A stretch of DNA of 64,000 nt, taken from assembly GCA_016721765.1 (NCBI GenBank), contig JADKHO010000001.1, positions 372,001 through 436,000 on the forward strand, in the 5' to 3' direction. The translations under genes and the position numbers were made by a program. Under the pieces are notes generated by a model, which ran no database searches, had not been told where the DNA came from, and was given only the letters and a program-made list of their open reading frames with translations. This DNA is from Bacteroidota bacterium. GTDB taxonomy: Bacteria > Bacteroidota > Bacteroidia > UBA4408. The first letter of the stretch is position 1. Each line of letters opens with the position of its first letter. Of the stretch, positions 37,085 through 48,000 are shown piece by piece.

Positions 37085-37177
37085 ATGCCAAGCGGAAAAA
37101 AAAGAAAAAGACATAAGATTTCAACGCACAAGCGCAAGAAACGTCTTCGTAAAAACAGACATAAAAAGAAGAAATAG
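37085..37177 (+). CDS. Tiny basic ribosome-associated protein, AURKAIP1/COX24-domain type (bS22-like)
   Basis: A 30-residue frame begins ATG at 37085 and ends TAG at 37177, just 12 bp after the TPR gene. Its product starts MPSGKKRKRHKIS and ends NRHKKK; more than half of the residues are Lys, Arg or His. This matches the short AURKAIP1/COX24-domain proteins of Bacteroidota, which belong with small ribosomal-subunit proteins such as mycobacterial bS22. It is easily missed because of its size. The family assignment is from memory of the KxRKRxK-THKRKKRLRKN pattern; the ribosomal role here is inferred. Confidence 0.8.
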   Translation: MPSGKKRKRHKISTHKRKKRLRKNRHKKKK

Positions 37178-37228
37178 TTTTTTCGATAGGGCTTTGCATT
37201 AGCATATCGTAGCTTAATTGCTGCGCAT

Positions 37229-37236
37229 TACTTTTG
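37229..37236 (+). promoter_or_regulatory. Possible -7 box for rng
   Basis: TACTTTTG fits TAnnTTTG, but there is no TTG at the right distance upstream. If used, the leader would be about 95 nt and include the hairpin at 37281-37314. Confidence 0.4.
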
Positions 37237-37280
37237 CTAATGTATCGCCATTTGTCAACTAATCCTTTCTGAATTAAGAT

Positions 37281-37314
37281 GTTCCCTAAGGCTGAAAAAT
37301 CAGTCGTGGGGAAC
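37281..37314 (+). promoter_or_regulatory. Symmetrical hairpin in the rng leader
   Basis: GTTCCC (37281-37286) pairs with GGGAAC (37309-37314), and GGCTGA (37290-37295) pairs with TCAGTC (37300-37305). A 3 x 3 internal loop (TAA/GTG) separates the stems and the terminal loop is AAAA. It ends 25 bp before the GTG start. No T-run follows, so it is not a terminator. Escherichia coli rne is autoregulated through leader hairpins, so a similar role is a reasonable guess. Confidence 0.6.
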
Positions 37315-37339
37315 GTGTATTTACTTAAAAATAACTTTT

Positions 37340-38890
37340 GTGAACAACGAATTAATAATTGATTCTACTGCCACAGAGGTTGTTATTGCCCTACTCAACG
37401 ACAAGCGATTAATCGAACTTCATAGAGAAAAGAGAAATAACAACTTTTCGGTAGGTGACATCTATTTAGGAAAAATAAAAAAGGTAATGCCCGGGCTCAA
37501 TGCAGCCTTTGTGGATGTGGGCTATGAGAAAGATGCGTTTTTGCATTACCTCGATTTAGGTCCGCAGTTTAACTCTTTGATGAGTTACAGCAAACGTATT
37601 GCAAGCGGCAAACAACGCGAAAGCCTACTCAACCACTTTACACTCGAGCAGGATATTGATAAAGGCGGCAAAATTACGCAGGTATTGGCAAGTAACCAGC
37701 ACATAATGGTGCAAATTGCCAAAGAACCAATTAGTACAAAAGGTCCGCGCATCAGTTGCGAAATTTCCCTTGCCGGGAGATACATTGTGCTAGTGCCTTT
37801 TAGCGACCGCGTTTCTGTTTCGCAAAAAATTAAAGGTGCCGAAGAAAAGGACCGATTAAAGAAATTAATTCTTGGAATTAAACCCAAAAATTTTGGTGTA
37901 ATCATTCGCACTGTTGCCGAAAATAAAAAGGTGACCGAAATTGAAGCGGATATGAACGACCTCATAAAAAAATGGGACCTCTGCTTTAATGAGCTTAAAA
38001 ACTCAGCTCCACCTAAAAAAGTGTTGGGCGAAATTGACCGCACTTCCGCCATTCTTCGCGATATCTTGAATCCTTCTTTTAACAGTATTGTGGTGAACAG
38101 TGAGGATATGTTTGAAGAAATAAAAAACTACCTCCAAACCATTTCTCCTGATAAGGAAAAAATTCTAAAGCTTCATAAAGGACCTGATCCAATTTTTGAT
38201 GCCTATGGGGTGGATAAGCAAATTAAAGGCTCTTTTGGTAAAACGGTAACCATGAAAACAGGTGCATACCTGATTGTGGAACACACCGAAGCCATGCATG
38301 TGATTGACGTGAACAGTGGCCACCGCAATAGAGCCGAAAACAACCAGGAATCGAATGCCTTAGAAGTAAATTTAGATGCCGCTGTGGAAGTATCACGCCA
38401 ATTGCGTTTGCGCGATATGGGTGGTATTATTGTAATCGATTTTATTGACATGCACAATCCCGCTAATCGTAAATTATTGTACGAAAAGCTGAAAGAGGAA
38501 ATGAAAACCGATCGTGCAAAACACAATATATTACCGCCAAGTAAATTTGGTGTAGTTCAAATTACACGTCAACGGGTGCGCCCTGAGATGAATGTAATTA
38601 CGGTAGAAAAATGCCCAACATGTAATGGAACCGGCGAAATTGCTGCCAGCATTTTACTTAGCGATGAAATCGAAAACAATTTGCGCTACATCGTAAAAGA
38701 GCAAAACGAAAAAAATGTTACGCTAAACGCTCACCCCTATTTAGCAGCTTATTTTACCAAAGGACTTTTTTCCATTCGTTACAAATGGTGGAGAAAATAC
38801 AAATGCTGGGTAAAAGTGAAACCGGTAAATGCATATCACTTTACTGAGTATCATTTTTTGAATGGCAATGAAGATGAAATTAAGGTATAA
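37340..38890 (+). CDS. rng: Ribonuclease E/G family endoribonuclease (GTG start)
   Basis: The 516-residue enzyme cleaves single-stranded RNA during rRNA maturation and mRNA decay. It has an S1-type RNA-binding domain near the N terminus (FSVGDIYLGKIKKVMPGLNAAFVDVG), the catalytic metal-binding aspartates in HVIDVNSGHR and IIVIDFIDMHN, and the Zn-link CPTCNGTG that holds the dimer. Its length is that of RNase G, without the long RNase E degradosome tail. The GTG at 37340 gives the standard N terminus MNNELIID. It follows hup, the TPR gene and the bS22-like gene, and meets the BNR gene end to end with 2 bp between stops. Confidence 0.95.
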   Translation: MNNELIIDSTATEVVIALLNDKRLIELHREKRNNNFSVGDIYLGKIKKVMPGLNAAFVDVGYEKDAFLHYLDLGPQFNSLMSYSKRIASGKQRESLLNHFTLEQDIDKGGKITQVLASNQHIMVQIAKEPISTKGPRISCEISLAGRYIVLVPFSDRVSVSQKIKGAEEKDRLKKLILGIKPKNFGVIIRTVAENKKVTEIEADMNDLIKKWDLCFNELKNSAPPKKVLGEIDRTSAILRDILNPSFNSIVVNSEDMFEEIKNYLQTISPDKEKILKLHKGPDPIFDAYGVDKQIKGSFGKTVTMKTGAYLIVEHTEAMHVIDVNSGHRNRAENNQESNALEVNLDAAVEVSRQLRLRDMGGIIVIDFIDMHNPANRKLLYEKLKEEMKTDRAKHNILPPSKFGVVQITRQRVRPEMNVITVEKCPTCNGTGEIAASILLSDEIENNLRYIVKEQNEKNVTLNAHPYLAAYFTKGLFSIRYKWWRKYKCWVKVKPVNAYHFTEYHFLNGNEDEIKV

Positions 38891-38892
38891 CC

Positions 38893-40275
38893 TTATTCAA
38901 TCACCACCATTCTTACCACTTTTTGATCTTTCACTTTAAGGGAACAATAATAAATTCCTGAAGCAAGCCCGCTTCTATCAAGCGTTTCGGTATAGTTACC
39001 CGGATTGAGGGGCCCATTTTTTATGGTCTTCACTACCTTACCTAATTCGTCCAAAAGCAATAATTCCACGGTGCTTTTTTCCTTTATGGAATAAGCAATG
39101 GTGGATTGTTGGCTGAATGGATTTGGATAATTTTTTAACTCCAAGCTCGAAGTTGATGCTTCAAATTCAACTCCGGTAATGAGCTGATGAATGTCTGTGA
39201 TATTTGCTGTGTAAATACCATTTCCATGTGTACCTATTACAACTAAACCATCAGATGATCGACTTACAATTACATCGCTTACCACACTTCCAATTGAATT
39301 TGCACCTTGCTGCGCCCACACGGTAGTAAGCCCTTTTAGCGTATCGGTGGCATATACACCTGTGCTACTTGCAACAAAATAAGCAGTACCGTTGCTCAAA
39401 GGCAATATTGACGCCCATCGTAAAGATGGCCCAGCACCGGTTCCATTTGCATTTACCTCCAGATTCCCGCCAACTTTAGTCCAAGTTGTGCCTCCATTTG
39501 TAGTAGCATACAGACTATAAATACTATAGTTTGAAAAAACCAAAAGTACATGATCCGCATTATTGGGATTAACTGCAATGCAGCTTACATAAGCAGTTGC
39601 CGGAAAGGCCGCTGATGAAATGTTTATTGGTACCGGATTGCCGCTATTTGCATTGTCGACACGGTATATTTTTCCCTTACGGTTTCCATAATACAGGCGG
39701 TTGGCAGGCAATTTTGAGATGGCTATTGCGGTTATAGAAGTTGTTGAATCGCGCGTAAATGAGAGAGAATCCCAATTTTGATTGCTGCGCAAATAGGTAT
39801 TCGAAACAGCGATTTGAGAAAGGTCGTGGTTGCGGTAAATCATATCTCCACAGGTAAGATACAACACCGCATTGTTATTGGGATCCAATACAAAAGGTGC
39901 AATAAAATCATATTTTGTGGTATCTGCCATCAACGGATCAATACGTACATATCCATTAGTAAATCCATTTGTGCCCATAGTAGTTTTAATTAATTTGCCT
40001 TCTTGTCGAGAGTAATAATAATTTGTTCCACCATCCGCAATAGCGCAATAGGAACCATCGCCTAAAGATGGTTGAGTCCAATTAAATGAAGGGCTTAATG
40101 AATTGGTATAAAGTGTTCCATTATCTTGAGCTCCACCAATAATAACACTATCTCCCGGGCTTGCGGGATCAATTGCGAGGGTATAAAATTGGGTGGATAG
40201 ATAACCTTGATTTAGTGAATTCCAGGTAACAGAAGGCGCTAGTAATATCGCTTGTTTTAAATACTCCCCCATCAC
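38893..40275 (-). CDS. Secreted BNR/sortilin-like repeat protein, C-terminal part (frameshifted)
   Basis: This frame continues the protein of 40169-41692 in another frame; genuine coding begins at about 40245 (SVTWNSLNQGYLSTQFYTLAIDP). It holds further seven-bladed-propeller repeats of the BNR/VPS10 kind (YATTNGGTTWTKVGG, ATDTLKGLTTVWAQQG) and a C-terminal T9SS type A sorting domain (LKNYPNPFSQQSTI ... LDELGKVVKT ... LASGIYYCSLKV). Because the frame has no start of its own, it is one broken gene with the next entry. Confidence 0.85.
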   Translation of the reverse strand: MMGEYLKQAILLAPSVTWNSLNQGYLSTQFYTLAIDPASPGDSVIIGGAQDNGTLYTNSLSPSFNWTQPSLGDGSYCAIADGGTNYYYSRQEGKLIKTTMGTNGFTNGYVRIDPLMADTTKYDFIAPFVLDPNNNAVLYLTCGDMIYRNHDLSQIAVSNTYLRSNQNWDSLSFTRDSTTSITAIAISKLPANRLYYGNRKGKIYRVDNANSGNPVPINISSAAFPATAYVSCIAVNPNNADHVLLVFSNYSIYSLYATTNGGTTWTKVGGNLEVNANGTGAGPSLRWASILPLSNGTAYFVASSTGVYATDTLKGLTTVWAQQGANSIGSVVSDVIVSRSSDGLVVIGTHGNGIYTANITDIHQLITGVEFEASTSSLELKNYPNPFSQQSTIAYSIKEKSTVELLLLDELGKVVKTIKNGPLNPGNYTETLDRSGLASGIYYCSLKVKDQKVVRMVVIE

Positions 40276-41692
40276 AAGTGGAATACATTACATTGGGAGT
40301 ATTCAAAGAAAACAAAACACTGTGTTGATCGGGATGATGATTGGGATATAGCGTGTAAAATGGAATGGTAGCACCGATTCCATACCCTCCTATTTGACTT
40401 GTATTTGCGGCAGATGTGAAGCCATCAGTGGATCGAAAGAGGTTGGTACCACCAATGATTACAGTAGATGAATTTCCGGGCTGCACGCGCACCACTAAAT
40501 CATATCCTCCTTGAGAGTTAAATTTATCAAAGATTCCCCCGTTGTCAGGAAGATTCATGGAGCGATCTTCCCATTGTCCGCCAAGACTGTCTCCGTTTCC
40601 ACTTAAATAGGTATATTTCCAAAGGCTATTTTGTTCCGGTGTTCCTGCATAATTGGTAGTTGTTTTACCGGAACCTGGGGTTTCAGCTAAAAAAAATACT
40701 TCGTTTTCATTATTAGGATCTATCCCAATTACAATGCGGTTAGCAGTATCCATAAATGTAGGAGAAATATCCGTCCAGTTGGTTCCATTGGTGGAGCGCC
40801 AAATTCCGGGATGATTACCTTCTGTACTTAATGTGGCATACACAACGCCTGTGGGAGTTACAGCAACATCCGTAAAATACGAAAACGGACCGCTGCCATT
40901 TGAGCCTCTCACTAGCGTCCAGCTTGTTCCCCCGTTTACACTTCTAAAAATTGCACCATAGGTCGCTGCATAAACTTCATTCTGAGCTGCATTGCTTGAA
41001 TCGGTTTGTACATTCCAAACCAGATCCCAAACATTGTCAAAAATTTCAGGAGTACTGGCACCTGTAGATCCTAATTTGGTCCAAGATATTCCATTGTTGA
41101 TGGATTTAAATAATCCGCTACCTAAATGAAATGCACTCCCACCGCTAGCTGAAGCACCATAAGCTTCGCCTGAACCGTAGTACCAGATGTTACGATGTGC
41201 GGTTCGCTGGTCTTGCGCAATGCACGTTACACTCTGATTAATATTGGCAGCTGAAACTTTTGACCATGAAACACCACCATTTGAAGAACGCCACATACCA
41301 CCAGAGACAGCGCCGGCAAGCAAAATATTTTCATCATTTAAGTCAAAAGCCATAGCTCTTGTTCGGCCTCCGTAATTGAATGGACCTCTTGTGTTCCAAG
41401 AAAGTAATTGTGTGCTTCGACTGTTTGATGAACTAGCATCAGATGGCAATGTTGCCGCATAGGCCAATTCACGTTCACGGATATGATCTGGAATTTTACC
41501 GCTAACAGGATCCATTAATCGTTTGTATTCCCATTCATTTCGTTTGCGCGAATCATCGGCTGCTTCTCCTCCACTAACATATTTTGCTGAATGTTGAAAG
41601 ACTGGTTTTTTAGCGCTTTTTATTTTAGGGGATAAGCTAAAGGCAGGTAGCGCCAAAAGTAGCACTAATCCGAAGGCGATATTTTTTTTCAT
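40169..41692 (-). CDS. Secreted BNR/sortilin-like repeat protein, N-terminal part (frameshifted)
   Basis: The frame opens with a signal peptide (MKKNIAFGLVLLLALPAFS) and BNR-like propeller repeats (SVNGGTSWTLVRG, RSTNGTNWTDISP, MWRSSNGGVSWSKV) as in sortilin-type and photosystem-stability-factor-like beta-propellers of Bacteroidota. It reads correctly to STCDGGVFKTSDIT and then leaves the frame, which resumes in the downstream part. The break lies in 40232-40252 and there is no long homopolymer there. Together the parts make a protein of about 900 residues. Either a true pseudogene or a sequence error. Confidence 0.85.
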   Translation of the reverse strand: MKKNIAFGLVLLLALPAFSLSPKIKSAKKPVFQHSAKYVSGGEAADDSRKRNEWEYKRLMDPVSGKIPDHIRERELAYAATLPSDASSSNSRSTQLLSWNTRGPFNYGGRTRAMAFDLNDENILLAGAVSGGMWRSSNGGVSWSKVSAANINQSVTCIAQDQRTAHRNIWYYGSGEAYGASASGGSAFHLGSGLFKSINNGISWTKLGSTGASTPEIFDNVWDLVWNVQTDSSNAAQNEVYAATYGAIFRSVNGGTSWTLVRGSNGSGPFSYFTDVAVTPTGVVYATLSTEGNHPGIWRSTNGTNWTDISPTFMDTANRIVIGIDPNNENEVFFLAETPGSGKTTTNYAGTPEQNSLWKYTYLSGNGDSLGGQWEDRSMNLPDNGGIFDKFNSQGGYDLVVRVQPGNSSTVIIGGTNLFRSTDGFTSAANTSQIGGYGIGATIPFYTLYPNHHPDQHSVLFSLNTPNVMYSTCDGGVFKTSDITSAFCYLEFTKSRLSIHPILYPRN

Positions 41693-41712
41693 GTTTGAAA
41701 TAATTTCTTACC

Positions 41713-41720
41713 CAAATGTA
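41713..41720 (-). promoter_or_regulatory. Possible -7 box of the BNR gene
   Basis: Read on the minus strand it is TACATTTG, 20 bp before the ATG at 41692. A CAA (TTG on the minus strand) lies 25 bp further, a longer spacing than usual, so this is tentative. Confidence 0.35.
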
Positions 41721-41800
41721 AACTTTTTGAGAAATACCGATTGAGCAAGCATTTTATTCACGATACATGAATCATAAATTTTAATAAAACCGCCACAATT

Positions 41801-41830
41801 TTGCATTCTTCGGGCTATTGAGTACTTTTG
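41801..41830 (+). promoter_or_regulatory. Promoter of the giant repeat adhesin operon, with a long leader
   Basis: TTG (41801-41803), a 19-bp spacer and TACTTTTG (41823-41830) form a perfect consensus promoter. The start would be near 41837, giving an untranslated leader of about 250 nt. I see no strong hairpin or known riboswitch in that leader, and nothing else in the 41693-42087 gap. Confidence 0.65.
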
Positions 41831-42087
41831 TTATGTTAAAAACTTTGTGTAAAAAACACGTCTTGCCCTTTATTTCCCACCCCAATTAAAGGTTAAAATT
41901 GTGTTATGTCGGCGAGATAAAACATTTCGAGAGGATTTTATTCAAAAAAAAAGGATTTGTATTTTAATGTTCAAAGCTTACATAATTACCACTAAGTCTT
42001 CGAAATGATAGATAAATTCAGTATCTTCGATGAAAGGCAAGAATGTCCTTGCTGTAAAAAAACAAATTATTTTTTTACCCAAACTTT

Positions 42088-45000
42088 ATGAAATCTAATT
42101 TATTGCTGCGTTTCATCAACTTTTTGAGCATTCTTTTGTCACTAAGTTGGATGAATGTAAGTGCGCAGTCAAATCCCTTTTTTGAACTAAAAAATCCCTC
42201 ATCAGTACTCGAATTCAAAAAAACAACAACTCCCAACAAGGATGATTTTAGCGCTATTAAAAATAAAAACACCCAACAAGATTATAACGGTTATGCGCTA
42301 CAGACCTTGTTAGCATTTAACAAAAAATTTACACCGGCAAATACAATTCTAACCGCACCACTTGCCGAAAATGATAATTACATTTTAGATGAAGATGTAA
42401 CACTTACTATTACAGACCCCTTATTGGGCTTGCTCGCTAATGATTCAGATCCTGATTTAGACAATCTAACGGTCAGCCTTATTCCTGTGACTTTACCTAC
42501 TAATGGCACAGTTACCATTAACCCGGATGGTACTTTCGAATATATACCGAATCCTGATTTTAACGGGACTGATTCATTTGAGTATGAAGTTTGTGATGAC
42601 GCAGCAATACAGGAATGTAGCAAGGCTATTGTAAGTTTAACCATTTCTGCTGTAAACGATGCCCCAATTGCTTTGGATGATATAACTGTGCCTCCTGCCA
42701 TTGAAGATACCCCTTATACTGGAATTTCCCTATTGATAAATGATACTGATCCGGATTTAGGTGATCTCCTGACTATTACTAGCACACCAATTCTTGGTCC
42801 AACCCATGGCGGAGTGACCATTCATCCTGATGGAACCTATACCTATACTGCCCTTCCAAATTATTTTGGCACTGATTCATTTACCTATGAAGTATGTGAT
42901 AATGGAAGCCCGATTCTTTGTGCAAATGCAACGGTAAACATAAGTATAACAGGAGTTCCAGACCCTCCTGCGGTGGGCAACGATTTTTATGCTACAAATG
43001 AAGATATTACTTTAAATGGAAGTTCATTATTATCAAATGATTTAGATTTTGACAGTCAATTGCTGGTTATCAATACCAGTCCCATATCGGCGCCAAGCCA
43101 TGGTAATCTTATCATTTCACCCGATGGAACATTCAGTTATACACCTCAATTAAATTTCAATGGTTCGGACTCATTTGTGTATGAAGTATGTGACGATGGA
43201 ATTCCATCAGAGTGTTCACAAGGCATCGTTTCCATAAATGTGAATCCACTTAACGATGCACCAATTGCAGGCAACGATACGGTTTCAACAAACGAGGATA
43301 ATGCCTTAGTCGGAAATACAGTTTTAGCGAATGATTCCGACCCCGATACCAACACTTTATCTGTTAATACCGTGCCGGTGCTAAGTCCTGCGAACGGTTC
43401 GCTCAGCTTAAATTCAGATGGTACATACTTGTACACTCCGTTTGCAAATTATAACGGAATAGATTCTTTTATTTATAGTGTTTGCGATAATGGAAGCCCG
43501 GTTTTATGCACGAATGCAACAGTTAACATTTCGATTGTTGCGCTTAACGATGCTCCGATAGCCGCTAATGATGTAGCTGTTACGAATGAGGATGTGGTGC
43601 TAAACGGCGCAACTGTGCTTTCAAATGATTCGGATGTTGATGGAAATCCATTAACTGTGAATACCACCCCAATTACCTTGCCTTTACATGGAGCCGTGAA
43701 TTTAAATTCAAATGGAACATATACGTATACTCCAGATTTAAATTACACCGGAAGCGATAGTTTCGTTTATGAAATTTGCGATAACGGTACTCCAACATTA
43801 TGCGCTACTGCTTTGGTAACAATTACAATAAACCCGATTGCCGACACACCAATTGCCAACAGTGATAATTATACTACAAACGAAGATGCCTTACTTAATG
43901 GAACAAGTGTTTTAGCTAACGATAGCGATGGTGATGGTGATGCGCTTACAGTATCCACAATCCCTGTTAGTAATGTAACACATGGTGTATTGATATTAAA
44001 TTCGGATGGTACTTTTATTTATATACCGACTGCAAATTATAATGGTTCGGATAGTTTTGTTTACCAAGTCTGTGATGGATCATCGCTGTGTTCCACTACA
44101 ACTGTAATTATTACTATTAACGCTGTTAACGATTCTCCTGTTGTCGTTAATGATTTATCATCCGTAAATGAAGACAATGTATTAAATGGAAGTTCCGTGC
44201 TTATAAATGATAGTGACCCGGAATCAAATACATTAACAGTTAATACAATTCCAATTAGTGGACCCTCTAATGGAATTCTTGCACTAAGCGCAACCGGTAC
44301 ATACACATATTCTCCCAGTCCAAATTATAACGGTACCGACAGTTTTACTTACCAAGTTTGTGATAATGGAATTCCTTCGGTATGTGCTACCGGAACAGTT
44401 ACAATTACTGTAAATGCTGTGAACGATGCTCCTACCTTAGTAAATAATGTTGGAATTACAAGCGAAGATGTATCGTTAATTGGCACCTCATTGTTAGCCA
44501 ATGATTCGGATGTGGATGGAAATATTCTAAGCATAAATACTACACCAATTGTTAGTCCTGTAAATGGAATATTAGTAATAAACGCCAATGGAACGTATTC
44601 CTATTCTCCCAATCTTAACTTTAATGGAACGGATAGCTTTGTGTATCAGGCATGCGATAACGGTAGCCCATCTCTATGTGCAAATGCAAGTGTTGCACTT
44701 ACTATTAATGCGGTAAATGATTTGCCCCTTGCAGTGGGCGATGTTGGTTCAACTGCTGAAGATGTTACATTAAACGGAACTTCTGTACTGGCAAACGACA
44801 GCGATCCTGAAGGAAACACATTAACTGTATCTGCAATACCCCTTGTAGCCCCGGCGCATGGAACCGTGAATATTAACTCAAATGGGACCTATGTTTACAC
44901 TCCTTTTTTAAATTATCATGGCACAGACAGCTTTGTGTATGAGGTTTGTGATAATGCCTCTCCGGTTGGATGTTCAAGTGCCACTGTAACAATTACGATT

Positions 45001-48000
45001 ACTTCGGTGAACGATGCTCCTTTAGCTGTTGCGAATGCATTCAGCACAAACGAAGATACCCCGCTAAATGGAACATCAATACTTTTAAATGACAGTGATG
45101 TGGATGGGGATCCGACTACTTTAAATACTATTCCAACTGTGCTTCCTTTGCATGGATCGATAACACTCAATGGTGATGGAACTTTCACGTATATTCCAGC
45201 GGCAAATTATTCGGGCAGTGATTCATTTACTTATCGTATTTGTGATAACGGTGTACCTGCACTCTGTAGTACAGCACTTGTTTCAATTACTGTAAACCCT
45301 GTGAACGATGCTCCTGTTGCGGTAAATGGCGCCTATTCTACCTCTGAAGACACACCATTAACCGGTTCGTCAGTGCTGGGTAACGATAGTGATCCGGATG
45401 GAGATTTATTAAGTGTGAACACCACCCCTCTCGTGAATGTAAGCAGTGGAATTCTTAATTTAAACTCAGATGGAACTTTTACCTATACCCCGGTTTTAAA
45501 TTTTAATGGCACAGTTAGTTTTGTATATCAAGTTTGCGACAATGCTATTCCTTCGCTTTGTTCGCAAGCAACAACAACAATTGATGTGCTATCGGTGAAC
45601 GATGCTCCAGCTGCAGTTGCTGATGCTTACAGCACTAACGAGGATACCCCGCTTAATGGCAGTAGTGTATTAATTAATGATAGTGATGTGGAAGGGAATA
45701 CAATTACAGTCAACACAACACCGGTTTCATTACCCGTTCATGGAAATTTGGTGCTTAATATTAACGGTACTTTTACCTATACACCTGCTGCTAATTACAA
45801 TGGCAGCGATAACTTTGTGTATCAAATTTGCGACAATGGAGTTCCTTCACTTTGCTCCAATGCAACTGTAACTATTACAATTGTATCGGTGAACGATACA
45901 CCCATCGCCACTGATGACAATGGAACAACCTTAGAAAATATTGTATTGAACGGAACCAGTGTGCTCACAAACGACTCTGATCCGGAAAACGGCGTACTTA
46001 CTGTAAATACTGTACCGGTTACAAATGTGGCGCATGGAACGCTTACCCTTAATTCAAACGGAACCTACGTGTATACACCAAACTTGAACTACAATGGATT
46101 CGACTTTTTTGTATACAGTGCGTGCGACAATGGAACACCAATTGCTTGTGCAACTGCAACTGTTACCATTTCTATAGGTTCGGTAAATCAATTTCCTCTG
46201 GCCCTAAACGATGCAATATCAACCAATGAGGATACTCCCAACAGTGATAATGTATTGACAAATGATAGCGATCCGGATTTGGATTTATTAACGGTTACAG
46301 CGCTTACAAACTTCCCAACCTTACATGGCAAAATTACGATAGCTGCAAATGGAGCCTACACCTATACCCCAAATTTAAACTATAATGGATCTGATATTTT
46401 CACTTATCAAGTGTGCGACAACGGGAATCCATTGCTGTGTTCCAATGCTTCTATAAATATAACAGTAAACCCTGTGAATGATTCACCGGTAGCAGTTAAC
46501 GACAATGTATCAACACCTGAAGACACACCGTTATTAGGAACAACTTTGCTTACTAATGATCTCGATGTAGACGGAAATACGCTTACCGTTTCTACAAGCC
46601 CTTTGGTTCCTCCTGCCCATGGTACACTGCTGCTTAATTCAAATGGTACTTATACTTACACACCAAGTTTAAACTATGTGGGAGGTGATACATTTGTTTA
46701 TGAAGTTTGTGATAATGGCATTCCTAGTGCATGCAGCAATGCAGTTGTTTTAATTACAATTAGCCCTGTTAATGATGCTCCTTCAGCAAACAATGACACC
46801 TATGTTACAAATGAAGATGTGGTGCTGAATGCAAGTAGTGTCTTACTTAACGACAGTGATCAGGATGGAAATGCACTTCAAGTAACAGGAATTGCAATAA
46901 CCCCTCCGGCGCACGGAAATTTAGTTTTAAACGCAAATGGCACATTTATATTTACCCCGTTTGCCAATTACAACGGCACAGATAGTTTTGTGTATCAAGT
47001 GTGTGATAATGCTGCTCCTTCTCTTTGTTCTAGTGCAACTGTAAACATAACTATTAATTCAATTAATGATGCTCCGGTTGCATTGTTGAATGCAGCAAGT
47101 ACTGCTGAGGATACCCCAATAAACGGTGCATCAGTCTTATTAAATGACACCGACCCGGATGGTAATCCTATTACCATAAATACTAGTCCGGCTGTAAATC
47201 CAATTCATGGAACTGTTGTGTTGAATGCAGATGGAACCTATCTCTATACGCCCGTTTTAAACTACAGTGGCAGTGATAGCTTTACTTATCAAATTTGCGA
47301 TAATGGGAGTCCGGTTTTATGTGCAACTGCAGTTGTTTCAATTCTAATTACAGCAGTTAACGATGCGCCAGTTACCCTTGACGATTTTGCACTAACGAAT
47401 GAAGACACGCCTTTAAACGGAACAACTGTTTTAAGTAATGATTCGGATCCTGACGGAAACCCGATAGTGGTAACCATTGCTCCAATAAGCCCACCAGCTC
47501 ATGGAAACTTAACCTTAAATGCGAATGGAACGTATGCTTATGTGCCATTTTTGAATTATAACGGCTTGGATAGCTTTGTTTATCAGGCATGCGATAATGG
47601 AGTTCCGCCTTTATGCTCTACCTCAACTGTTACTATTACCATTAATGCTATTAATGACGCCCCATTAGCTGCAAACGACAGTTATACCGTTGCTGAAGAT
47701 GGCTCTTTAATAGGAACAAGTTTATTGCTTAATGATACCGATCCGGAAGGAGGCGTAATTGTAATAAACACTGTTCCAGTTACTGTTCCAGCTCATGGAA
47801 CTCTTTTAATTAACCCAAACGGAACATTTACCTATACTCCAAATTCAAATTACAATGGAGTTGATAGCTTTGTGTACCAAGTGTGCGACGCCGGAATTCC
47901 TGTTGCTTGTTCAACTGCAACGGTAACGATAACAGTTACTCCGGTTAACGACGCACCAATAGCTGCTGACGACAATGGCTCTACATTGGAAAATACAGTA

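Noticed and set aside
37281..37314. Terminator for the bS22-like gene
   Set aside because: The stem is followed by GTGTATTTAC rather than a T-run, and it lies only 25 bp before rng, so a leader structure fits better.
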